Part shown: in pieces, positions 9,130-15,334 of the stretch
How the letters are laid out: the number at the start of each line of letters is the position of its first letter
How positions within the stretch are numbered: the stretch's first letter is position 1
Source of the DNA: CAYVWB01 sp964455395
GTDB taxonomy: Bacteria; Desulfobacterota; Desulfovibrionia; Desulfovibrionales; Desulfovibrionaceae
Length of the DNA stretch: 15,334 nt
NCBI GenBank assembly: GCA_964455395.1
Contig: CAYVWB010000089.1
Location: 1 to 15,334 of the forward strand
Direction of reading: 5' to 3'
The notes under the pieces: generated by a model
What the model was told of the DNA's origin: nothing
What the model saw: only the letters and a program-made list of their open reading frames with translations
Databases searched by the model: none
Position numbers and translations under genes: made by a program

Positions 9130-10338
9130 ATGATCAGCCGCCGCATCGCCCGTAAACCGGCCAATGACAACTACCGCCGCCTCGCCAACTACATCGCCGG
9201 CGCCGGGCCGCGCCCCGACGGCGACAAGGTCCTTGCGGCGTGGTGCGCCGGCTGCTGGGCGGGGGACGACTACGAGTGGGCCATCCAGGAGGTCGTGGAT
9301 ACGCAGGCCCTCAACACCCGCTCGCGACAGGAGAAAACCTACCACCTCATCGTGAGCTTCCGCCCCGAGGACGACGCCGCGCTCACGCCGGAGGTCTTCA
9401 AGGAGATCGAAGCCGCCTTCGCCGACGCGCTGGGCTTCGCCGAGCACCAGCGCCATTGCGCCGTGCACCGCAACACGCGCAACCTCCATCTCCACGTCGC
9501 CTACAACATGATCCACCCGGAGCGGCTCACCCGGCATGAACCCTACCGCGACTTCTTCACCCGCGACCGGCTCTGCCGCGAGCTGGAGCAGCGTTACGGC
9601 TTGGCCGTGGACAACGGCCACGACGCCCCCGAGATTCTCAGGGAAGCGCGTCTAGAGGACCAAGCCGCCGATATGGAGGCGCATTCCGGCCAGCAATCCT
9701 TCGAGAGTTACGCGCGCGCCAAACGAGCGGTGCTGATGGCGGCGCTGGAGCAAGCTGCGGCGTGGCGCGACGTCCACCATGTCCTGGCCGAGCAAGGGCT
9801 CGCCATCACGCCTCGCGGCGCCGGTTTCGCCATAGTGGACCGCTTCGGACGACACGCCTGCAAGGCCAGTGCGGTGGACCGCGCCTTCGCCAAGGGTCGG
9901 TTGGAGAAACGCCTTGGCGCCTACGAGCCGATGAGGTCGGACGTGGATATCCGCGAGACGGACTGGTACCGACCGCGCCCGAGCGCCCGACATGCCGACC
10001 CGAGTCATGGCCGACTCTTCAAGGACTGGGAGCGCGCTATGGCTGAGCGTCTGGCCGTGTTTGCCGCACTCCGCGATCAAGGCCGCGAAGAGCTGGACGC
10101 CGTGGCCACCACGTGGCGGCGCCACCGCGCGGAGATAGAGCTCCTTGCCCTCACAAGACGGGACCGCGCCGGACTTCTCCGTCTTGCCCGCGAACGTGAG
10201 CGAGCCGCACGCCGGGATGCTTTCCAGCGCCACGCCGAGCAGCTGAAGGCGTTACGAAAACAGCGCCCCTATTTAACGTGGGCGACGTATCGGGAGGGGG
10301 TGATGGCGCAGGAGCACGAAAACAGTCAGGGACGTTAA
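9130..10338 (+). CDS. traI: Conjugative relaxase TraI (MOB-P type), short form
   Basis: This 402-residue protein should nick oriT and stay covalently bound to the 5' end of the transferred strand. Alignment by eye with RP4 TraI gives the catalytic tyrosine as Y21 in LANYIAG, a motif II region NTRSRQEKTYHLIVSF at about 62-77, GFAEHQRH at 102-109, and motif III with H113, H120 and H122 (NLHLHVAYNMIHP). Where RP4 has HHDTDN, this protein has HRNTRN, so two acidic residues are replaced. The protein is much shorter than RP4 TraI (about 730 residues): it ends shortly after RPYLTWATYREG, the region from which longer relatives continue. It may be a natural short form or C-terminally truncated. It lies 6 nt after traJ and converges on fic. 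Confidence 0.92.
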   Translation: MISRRIARKPANDNYRRLANYIAGAGPRPDGDKVLAAWCAGCWAGDDYEWAIQEVVDTQALNTRSRQEKTYHLIVSFRPEDDAALTPEVFKEIEAAFADALGFAEHQRHCAVHRNTRNLHLHVAYNMIHPERLTRHEPYRDFFTRDRLCRELEQRYGLAVDNGHDAPEILREARLEDQAADMEAHSGQQSFESYARAKRAVLMAALEQAAAWRDVHHVLAEQGLAITPRGAGFAIVDRFGRHACKASAVDRAFAKGRLEKRLGAYEPMRSDVDIRETDWYRPRPSARHADPSHGRLFKDWERAMAERLAVFAALRDQGREELDAVATTWRRHRAEIELLALTRRDRAGLLRLARERERAARRDAFQRHAEQLKALRKQRPYLTWATYREGVMAQEHENSQGR

Positions 10339-10376
10339 TCCTCCGACCCTAGAAGGATCTTCGCTCAAGGATTTCC

Positions 10377-10391
10377 AGGCGGACGCCTTTT
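10377..10391 (+). terminator. Weak hairpin with T-run after the relaxase gene
   Basis: In the 60-bp gap between the convergent relaxase and fic stop codons, AGGCG and CGCCT flank GA and are followed by TTTT. The loop is very tight, so at most four pairs can form. It could weakly terminate traJI transcription; nothing stronger is visible in the gap. Confidence 0.25.
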
Positions 10392-10398
10392 GAGCCCC

Positions 10399-11568
10399 TC
10401 ACCGCCCTGGCGACTCCGTCCCCTGGTTCATGATTTCTATATACTGCGCGTAGCTGAAAACCCGGTTGCGCTTCTGCGCCGTGAGTTCGCGTACGATCTC
10501 GAGACGTTCCAGGTGGGACAGGGCCTTGTTGACCGTGGCCGCCGTGAGGCCGGTCTGCTCCACAAGCCATCCGGCCGTGGTGATGGGATGCGTCAGCAGC
10601 GCCCGGTGGACGTGGTGGGCGGACGAGGCGGCGCGGCCAAGCGTGTCGATACGCTGGCGGTCCGTATTGGCGAGGTCGTGGATCGCGCGGGCCGTCTCCA
10701 CTGCCTGCGACGCCGTGACGATGACCGCCTCAGCGAAGAAATCCAGCCATGCTTCCCAGTCACCTTCAAGCCGTACACGATTGAGCAGCTCGTAATAATA
10801 CTGCCGATGCGTCTTGAAATAAAGACTGAGGTACAGCATGGGCTGGCTCAGCACCGTGCTTTCGCAGAGAATCAACGTGATCAGCAGGCGCCCGAGGCGC
10901 CCGTTACCGTCAAGGAACGGGTGGATTGTCTCGAACTGCACATGCGCCAACGCGGCCTTGAGCAGCGCCGGCGTGGGTTCGGGTTGGTCGTGCAGGAAGA
11001 GCTCGAGCTGGCCCATGCACTCGAGGACGTGTTCGGCCGGCGGCGGCACGAACGAGGCGTTGCCGGGCCGCGTGCCGCCGATCCAGTTCTGCGACCGCCG
11101 GAATTCGCCGGGCGACTGCGCCGCGCCGCGGCCCTTGGCCAGCAGCACGCCATGGATTTCCTTGAGCAATCGCAGGGAGAGCGGGAAGCCCTCGCCCAGG
11201 CGGCGCAGTCCATGCTCGAGCGCGGCGACGTAGTTGCTGACTTCGCGCACATCGTCGAGCGGAACGCCGGGCTCTTGGTCCAATTCGAATAGCAGCAGGT
11301 CCGAAAGGGAGGACTGCGTGCCCTCGATCATGGAAGAAAGTACAGCTTCCTTGCGTACATACATGTACAGAAAGAGCGTGGTGTCCGGCAGCAATGTGGA
11401 AACGCTGTCCAGTCGCCCCAAGGCGAGCAACGCCTCATCGAACCTGCCGCGCAGCGCCGGCGTCCACTCGATGGCCGGCTGCGGCGGCAAAGGCGCGGGC
11501 ACGAAAGCCTGCACCTTCTCGCCGACCGTGGCGGTCGTTTCGTAGTGTCCCTGGAGGTCGCGTTTCAT
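10399..11568 (-). CDS. fic: Fic-family AMP-transferase (class II) with C-terminal winged helix
   Basis: A 389-residue Fic protein, expected to transfer AMP or another nucleotide group to hydroxyl side chains of target proteins. The core motif HPFLDGNGR is complete at residues 216-224, including the catalytic H216 and R224. The inhibitory motif (S/T)xxxE(G/N) is present N-terminally as SSMIEG at 78-83, which makes it a self-inhibited class II enzyme like SoFic. Residues about 328-372 (TTAGWLVEQTGLTAATVNKA) form a winged helix-turn-helix that could bind DNA. The start MKRDLQGHYETT is the usual start in this family, although the Shine-Dalgarno sequence is poor. It faces the relaxase tail-to-tail and lies between traI and the other tra genes. 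The target is unknown; stress or defence cargo is inferred. Confidence 0.93.
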   Translation of the reverse strand: MKRDLQGHYETTATVGEKVQAFVPAPLPPQPAIEWTPALRGRFDEALLALGRLDSVSTLLPDTTLFLYMYVRKEAVLSSMIEGTQSSLSDLLLFELDQEPGVPLDDVREVSNYVAALEHGLRRLGEGFPLSLRLLKEIHGVLLAKGRGAAQSPGEFRRSQNWIGGTRPGNASFVPPPAEHVLECMGQLELFLHDQPEPTPALLKAALAHVQFETIHPFLDGNGRLGRLLITLILCESTVLSQPMLYLSLYFKTHRQYYYELLNRVRLEGDWEAWLDFFAEAVIVTASQAVETARAIHDLANTDRQRIDTLGRAASSAHHVHRALLTHPITTAGWLVEQTGLTAATVNKALSHLERLEIVRELTAQKRNRVFSYAQYIEIMNQGTESPGR

Positions 11569-11620
11569 GGTCGTGCGAACATAAAATATGAACGGTGCTT
11601 ATTTGACGATTGCCAGACAT

Positions 11621-11652
11621 CCTAAAATAACGCGCCGGCTTGTTTTAGGCAA
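11621..11652 (-). promoter_or_regulatory. Predicted fic promoter overlapped by an inverted repeat
   Basis: On the - strand a -35-like TTGCCT (11652-11647) and a -10-like TATTTT (11629-11624) are 17 bp apart, giving a leader of roughly 50 nt to the fic start. A perfect 7-bp inverted repeat, CCTAAAA 11621-11627 and TTTTAGG 11643-11649, overlaps both hexamers with centres 22 bp apart, about two helical turns. This is the layout of an operator; the winged helix of Fic is the obvious candidate for autoregulation, but that is inference. GCTTG/CAAGC at 11638-11654 forms an additional short hairpin in the same place. Confidence 0.5.
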
Positions 11653-11702
11653 GCCCGACTCTCCCCCACGGGAATGAGTCCTTGGCGCACCACGATCCTA
11701 CA

Positions 11703-12023
11703 TCATTCCAGACGAGTAAAGCGCTTGCCGTCGGTCAGCAACGTGTCGTCGACTTTCACGTACGAGATCGGGACGCCGCCGAAGCCATTGGCGATGGTAA
11801 GGACGCCCCCATCGAGAGTCGCGGGGAATTCTCTGGGAGGTTCCGCGTTGCGCAGCATGACGACGATGAAAGAGTCGCCGTTGCGCGTGATATTGAGCGA
11901 ATAGCTTTCACTGCGCCATCGTCCGACGAAATCCGCGCCGGGTTGTTCAAGCAGCGCACCATCGTTGCAGCCAGCCAAGCCCATGAAACATACCAACAAT
12001 ATTGCGGGCATAATGCGTCGCAT
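11703..12023 (-). CDS. Small predicted lipoprotein at the end of the tra operon
   Basis: A 106-residue protein with a lipoprotein signal: basic MRRIM, a hydrophobic stretch AILLVCFMG, and the lipobox LAGC with C19 as the predicted lipidated residue. The mature part is about 88 residues, with a lipocalin-like run of short beta strands (FVGRWRSESYSLNITRNGDS, FIVVML). I do not recognise a named family. A strong ribosome-binding site (AGGAGGAG, about 12028-12035) lies just upstream, and only 27 bp separate it from the traC-like stop, so it is probably the last gene of the traG-F-C operon. Entry-exclusion proteins in RP4-type systems include a small lipoprotein (TrbK), which is a possible but unproven parallel. 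Confidence 0.78.
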   Translation of the reverse strand: MRRIMPAILLVCFMGLAGCNDGALLEQPGADFVGRWRSESYSLNITRNGDSFIVVMLRNAEPPREFPATLDGGVLTIANGFGGVPISYVKVDDTLLTDGKRFTRLE

Positions 12024-12050
12024 ATTCTCCTCCTATCCAATGGAGTGTCA

Positions 12051-14186
12051 TTACAGTTCCATGCCTTCGTCGCGGGTCCGTTGATGCAGCGCCTTCGCCT
12101 TGGCGACTTCAGGCTCCAACGCCTGCTTCAGCCCCGCGAGCCCCCGCGCTTGGTGCACATCGTTCCAGTCCGTGAGGCCGCGGTGGCGCTCCTCGGCCGA
12201 CAGCGCGGGCGTAATCACTTGGCCGCCCACGGCCTTGGCGGCGCGGGTCGCCTTGTCCAGTCCCACATTGGACTGCAAGGCGTGGTCGTTATCCGCCATG
12301 AGGAGGATGGACGCGTCGGGGCGTTGTTCGCGGAGGGCGCGGGCCACCGGCGCCAGATTGCCGGCGTCGAAGGCGGCCACGGCGGGCAGGCCCGTGGCCA
12401 TGTGCACGCTGGCGGCCGTGGCGAAGCCCTCGACGATGCAGACCGGCGACGCTGCGTCTCTGGCCAAGGCGCCGTCCGGGTCGATCATGAAGAACGCACC
12501 TTGCTTGCGGCTGCCCTGCTCGAAGCGCTTGCCGTTGTCGCCAATGGTCTGGACGGTCTGGAGCCGGCCCGTGGCGTCGTAGCCGGGGACGAGGAGATTC
12601 CCCCGATCGTTCACGCGCGCGCCAAAGGCCGGCACGCCCTTAGCTTGCAAATACGGCTGCTCCGATGGCGCCGGCGTGGCCGCTTCGAAGCGCGCCATGG
12701 CCGTGGCCGCGGCCTGGGCGTGCTGCGTTTCCAAGGCTCGGTCGCGGGCCTCGCGGCGCGTGGCGGCCTCGGCCTGCAGCGCGGCCTTCTGCTCGTCCGA
12801 GAGCACATGTCCCGTCGCCTTCCAGTTGAGCTTTTCGCCGGTCCTGTGATTCTGGATGAAGCCCGCGGGCACGCCGTCCAGGTGGCCGCAGTAGGCGCCG
12901 TCGAGCTTTGCAGCGGGCTCGCCGAGGAGCGGCGCACGGTGGATGGCGCCGTCCATGACGGGTTCGCCGGGGACGTCGAGGCCGGCCTCACGGAGCGCCT
13001 GGGCGAACTCGGCCTGCGGGCTGCACGCCGGCTCGGGCCTTGGCGTCTGCTCGGGCAGCCATTGCCGCAGCGGCGCGAGGTCCGCGCCCTCCGGCGCATA
13101 CCAGAGCTTGGCCCCGGGGTCCCACCGCGCACCCACTGCCTTGGCCTGATTCTTCTGTCGATACGGCACGGCGAGGAACGTCTTCTCGGCCGCCGGTTCC
13201 CGCGGCGTCTCGCGTGCGGCGCTCGCCAATTCGATGTCTGACGTCGGGGCCGTCTTGGTGGTCTTGGTCGCCTGTTGTGACTGCTCTTTTTCAAGGGACA
13301 TGACGAACTGCTTGATCCTCTCCGCGTCGCGGCAAGCGCGCACGATTTCAAAGGAATCCTTCTTGAGGACCTCCACCCAGTTGTCGACGTAGGCGAGGTG
13401 CTGGCCGGGGTCGTGGCCCACGCCGAGGTCCTGCCCCAGCATCCAGGAGGCGATCTCCGCGCGCAGCTCCTCGCGGGCGTAGGTCTCCGAGCCGAACGGC
13501 CCGAACTCGCGGTCCAGCCGGGAAGGATGCCCCGACCAGTGCCCCAGCTCGTGCAGCGCCGTGGCGTAGTAGGCGTCGGCGGCGTCGAACTGCTCGCGCG
13601 GCGGCAGCTCGATGCGGTCCTTTTGGACGCTGTAGAACGCGCGGTTGCGCTGGTTGTGCAGGATCGTGGCGCCGGAGTTGGCGAGTATCGCCTCGGCCTT
13701 CTCGTGCGGGTCCCAGGCGGGCGCTGCGGCCTTGGCGTCGAAGGGCGAAAGGTCGCCGTCGAGCTGGCTCGCGTGGAAGACGGAGGAGAAGCGGACGATG
13801 GGCCGCGCGAGCTCCACCGACTGCGTGAGCGCTGCGCCGTCGTCGCCGAGGACGGGCTTGCCCGCGTCGTCCAACACTTCCTCTTCCTTGGAGAATTGCC
13901 AGAAGACGATGCGCTGACTGCGCTCGCCCTTGCGCACCTGGCAGTCGATGGAGCTCGCCTGGCGGTAGGTCATCCAGCGCGGGTCCTCGTAGCCGCGGCG
14001 CGCGAGCATGACGCGGTTGATGCCCTTGTATACCGTGCCCGAGACCGGGTTCTGCGGCGCATGGAGTTCGCCCGCCCGCCACGGCCGCTGCCACGGCGCC
14101 GCGCCTTTCTGCAAATCCTCAATGATCTGCGCGGCGAACTCCTCATGGAACGGTGTCTGCGGCGTCCGGGACTTCTTAGCGGCCAT
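12051..14186 (-). CDS. traC: TraC-like protein: ArdC-type antirestriction metallopeptidase fused to Toprim primase
   Basis: A 711-residue multidomain protein. Residues about 10-140 are the ArdC N-terminal ssDNA-binding region (PWQRPW, NPVSGTVYKGINRVML). A zincin-like domain follows with HELGH at 212-216 and acidic helix YAREELRAEIASWML at about 236-250. A DUF5710-like segment lies at about 335-378 (FLAVPYRQKNQAKAVGARWD). A Toprim domain is at about 580-640, with E586 in VEGFATA and D632/D634 in MADND, and the protein ends with LTDWNDVHQ. ArdC homology is known from the N-terminal half of RP4 TraC, which is carried into recipients with the DNA. Start ATG 14186 has GGGGAG four bases ahead and overlaps the upstream gene by 11 nt; longer reading toward 14408 only covers that gene. 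Roles in priming and in protecting ssDNA from restriction are inferred. Confidence 0.88.
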   Translation of the reverse strand: MAAKKSRTPQTPFHEEFAAQIIEDLQKGAAPWQRPWRAGELHAPQNPVSGTVYKGINRVMLARRGYEDPRWMTYRQASSIDCQVRKGERSQRIVFWQFSKEEEVLDDAGKPVLGDDGAALTQSVELARPIVRFSSVFHASQLDGDLSPFDAKAAAPAWDPHEKAEAILANSGATILHNQRNRAFYSVQKDRIELPPREQFDAADAYYATALHELGHWSGHPSRLDREFGPFGSETYAREELRAEIASWMLGQDLGVGHDPGQHLAYVDNWVEVLKKDSFEIVRACRDAERIKQFVMSLEKEQSQQATKTTKTAPTSDIELASAARETPREPAAEKTFLAVPYRQKNQAKAVGARWDPGAKLWYAPEGADLAPLRQWLPEQTPRPEPACSPQAEFAQALREAGLDVPGEPVMDGAIHRAPLLGEPAAKLDGAYCGHLDGVPAGFIQNHRTGEKLNWKATGHVLSDEQKAALQAEAATRREARDRALETQHAQAAATAMARFEAATPAPSEQPYLQAKGVPAFGARVNDRGNLLVPGYDATGRLQTVQTIGDNGKRFEQGSRKQGAFFMIDPDGALARDAASPVCIVEGFATAASVHMATGLPAVAAFDAGNLAPVARALREQRPDASILLMADNDHALQSNVGLDKATRAAKAVGGQVITPALSAEERHRGLTDWNDVHQARGLAGLKQALEPEVAKAKALHQRTRDEGMEL

Positions 14187-14382
14187 CGCGCTCCCCGTCG
14201 GCCGTGTCCTCCTCACTCGAATCCCACTCGACCGGATCGAGGTCATCCCACGAGACGGCGTCCTCCTCGAAAGCGCCCATGAAGTCGGCCACGTCCGGGT
14301 CCGCGGGCGCGCCGATATCCGGCGCCGCCGAGGCCTGGCGATCAACCGCGCGCGCGGCGGCCAGCAACTTTTCATGATCCAT
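14176..14382 (-). CDS. Small very acidic protein between traF and the traC-like gene
   Basis: A 68-residue protein with about 21 Asp/Glu against 5 Lys/Arg; the acidic run is in the C-terminal half (EEDAVSWDDLDPVEWDSSEE). No membrane segment or signal is seen. The start is well supported: AAGGAG ends about six bases before ATG 14382. It overlaps the traF stop by 11 nt and the traC-like start by 11 nt, so it is translationally coupled on both sides. It occupies the place of traE/traD in RP4, and could be a TraD equivalent; I cannot confirm homology. A DNA-mimic role next to an ArdC-type protein is conceivable but speculative. Confidence 0.75.
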   Translation of the reverse strand: MDHEKLLAAARAVDRQASAAPDIGAPADPDVADFMGAFEEDAVSWDDLDPVEWDSSEEDTADGERDGR

Positions 14383-14902
14383 GCGATTCTCCTTGGGGAA
14401 AGGTCCAAAGCGGTTCGACCCTGCGTAGCAATGTGGTCGGCACGAGGCCGAAGTAGCGGCCGTCGAAGCCGTCGGGGCAGTCTGCGGAAAGCAGTAGCGC
14501 CATGCCGCGGGGGATGTGCCCGGACTGCAGAGCGTTCACCGGCAGCGCGCGGCCCTGGCGGTCTTGGGAGAGCCGCCGCGAGTGGGGATGCTGGCGGCCG
14601 TTGATGCGGACGCCTTGCGCCTCCAGGGTCACCACGTCACCGGCCGTCCCCACCAATCGCTTCACTAATGGTTGTGTGCCCGAGGGGCAGTGCCCCGGCC
14701 GCACGTAGCCTCGCGCGAGGGCCAAGGCCGCGGCGTCGCCCTCCAGGCAGAACGCGACGAGGTCGCCGCGCATGGGCGAGGCCTCTGTCACCCGGTAGAG
14801 TCCACGGGGCATGGACGGCGTGAGGTTGCAGCGGACACCGGTCAGCCAGCCCCACGTCATGACCAGCGCGATCACGCTACACACGAGCAAGATAGGCTTC
14901 AT
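14372..14902 (-). CDS. traF: TraF, S26-type peptidase for conjugative pilin maturation
   Basis: A 176-residue membrane-anchored serine peptidase of the signal-peptidase I clan. In RP4, TraF trims and circularises the TrbC pilin. The N-terminal hydrophobic segment (about residues 4-20) anchors it to the inner membrane. The catalytic pair is visible: S30 in NLTPSMPRGLYRV and K81 in PLVKRLVG, followed by GDVVTL and, near the end, the usual domain with IPRGMALLLSADCPDGFDGR. Length matches RP4 TraF. The ATG lies inside the end of traG (26-nt overlap) and the stop overlaps the acidic gene by 11 nt, which is tight operon packing in the RP4 order. Confidence 0.93.
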   Translation of the reverse strand: MKPILLVCSVIALVMTWGWLTGVRCNLTPSMPRGLYRVTEASPMRGDLVAFCLEGDAAALALARGYVRPGHCPSGTQPLVKRLVGTAGDVVTLEAQGVRINGRQHPHSRRLSQDRQGRALPVNALQSGHIPRGMALLLSADCPDGFDGRYFGLVPTTLLRRVEPLWTFPQGESHGS

Positions 14903-15334
14903 AGTCCGAGGTGGTTACGTCGGTTCTCTGCATGGAAGCAGGTTGCCCATGCGACGTATCCGGTGCCGCCATTCCAGCCCTTTCCCGAAACGTCGGGTCG
15001 AGGAAATAGAGAATCTGCCGGCCGTAGATGGGCGGCCAGCCGGCCATGAAGAGGAGCATGTCCCCCGGCGCGGTGATGCTGCCGGCGGCGTCCTTCCGCG
15101 GCGTTGGCAGGCGCATGCATTCGTCCTCGGTGAGCAGCGGCCGCGCCGTCTCCGAAACGCTGAGCGAAGCGTTCTTCAGCGCGCCGGATCGCGCGCCCGA
15201 GAGCGATGTCTTCGTGTCCACCACCGTGGTTTTGCCGGTCATCTCCGAGAGCGTGCGCGCCGTGGCGATGGTGTTGGGCGCGTAGGCGACGCGGACGTGG
15301 CAGTTCGCCATGAGCGCGTTCTCTTTCCCATAGA
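14877..15334 (-). CDS. traG: Coupling protein TraG (VirD4-type), C-terminal part
   Basis: The last 151 residues of a type IV coupling protein, the hexameric ATPase that brings the relaxosome to the secretion channel. The frame is open to the window edge and reads YGKENALMANCHVRVAYAPN there, so the Met at 15311 is internal, not a start. Family-typical stretches are LSEMTGKTTVV, TARPLLTEDECMRLP, GDMLLFMAGWPPIYGRQI and LYFLDPTFRERA, which closely follow the end of RP4 TraG. The Walker motifs lie outside the window. The gene overlaps traF by 26 nt and leads the traG-F-(acidic)-C operon. Confidence 0.92.
   Translation of the reverse strand, partial: YGKENALMANCHVRVAYAPNTIATARTLSEMTGKTTVVDTKTSLSGARSGALKNASLSVSETARPLLTEDECMRLPTPRKDAAGSITAPGDMLLFMAGWPPIYGRQILYFLDPTFRERAGMAAPDTSHGQPASMQRTDVTTSDYEAYLARV

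Noticed and set aside
10390..11292. A 300-codon + strand open frame opposite fic
   Set aside because: Fic has an intact catalytic and inhibitory motif; the antisense product resembles no family.
11602..11630. A + strand promoter (TTGACG with AATAAC-like -10) between fic and the lipoprotein gene
   Set aside because: The -10 match is poor and no + strand gene follows; the - strand promoter for fic explains the region better.
11682..13241. A 519-codon open frame on the + strand, antisense to the lipoprotein and traC-like genes
   Set aside because: It is low-complexity (R, G, A, H-rich), has no recognisable domain, and mirrors a gene with clear domains and overlaps; such frames are common opposite GC-rich genes.
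13398..14282. A 294-codon + strand open frame antisense to the start of the traC-like gene
   Set aside because: No domain or ribosome-binding logic; it crosses the overlapping acidic and traC-like genes, whose coding sense is on the other strand.
15309..15311. ATG at 15311 as start of an independent 144-residue protein
   Set aside because: The upstream codons YGKENAL continue a TraG-like sequence to the window edge, so this is the C-terminus of a longer coupling protein.

Overview
The window is a piece of an integrative conjugative element or conjugative plasmid from a GC-rich proteobacterium-like host (Pseudomonadota or Desulfobacterota; the sequence does not settle which). Two blocks meet at a transfer origin. 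No integrase, tRNA, rRNA, CRISPR array or insertion sequence is visible, and both ends cut through genes.

Left block, 1-8515, + strand: an extended type I restriction-modification cassette. The order is hsdM (5' end outside the window), a RhuM-family gene, hsdS, a DUF3800 gene, hsdR, and a YgjP-type zinc metallopeptidase. The joints are tight (1-nt, 4-nt and 8-nt overlaps and a 4-nt gap), so most of this is probably one operon. HsdM and HsdS form the methylase, HsdR adds the ATP-driven nuclease, and the roles of the three accessory proteins are unknown. Composition is mosaic: the first target-recognition half of hsdS and the DUF3800 gene are clearly more AT-rich than the rest.

Middle, 8516-8790: no gene. 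It has an AT-rich stretch followed by an oriT strikingly like that of RP4/RK2 (IncP): a nic-like core on the bottom strand, a relaxosome inverted repeat and further hairpins, then traJ and the TraI-type relaxase gene on the + strand. By analogy with RP4, the bottom strand is nicked and its 5' end leads leftward, so the restriction cassette would be in the leading region, entering a recipient first, and traJ/traI would enter last.

Right block, 10399-15334, - strand: the 3' end of traG (VirD4-type coupling protein), traF (S26-type pilin-maturation peptidase), a very acidic small protein, a TraC-like fusion of an ArdC-type antirestriction/metallopeptidase region with a Toprim primase domain, a small lipoprotein and, behind its own promoter, a class II Fic AMP-transferase. 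The first four overlap head-to-tail as in RP4 Tra1, but the block is inverted relative to traJ/traI and no traE, traH or traK is seen.

Together: the tra genes mobilise the DNA, the TraC-like protein probably primes and protects incoming DNA, and the hsd cassette and Fic protein are cargo. The most notable points are the RP4-like oriT with a structurally conserved second hairpin, the defence cassette beside it on the leading side, the accessory genes inside the hsd operon, and an inverted repeat spanning the fic promoter.
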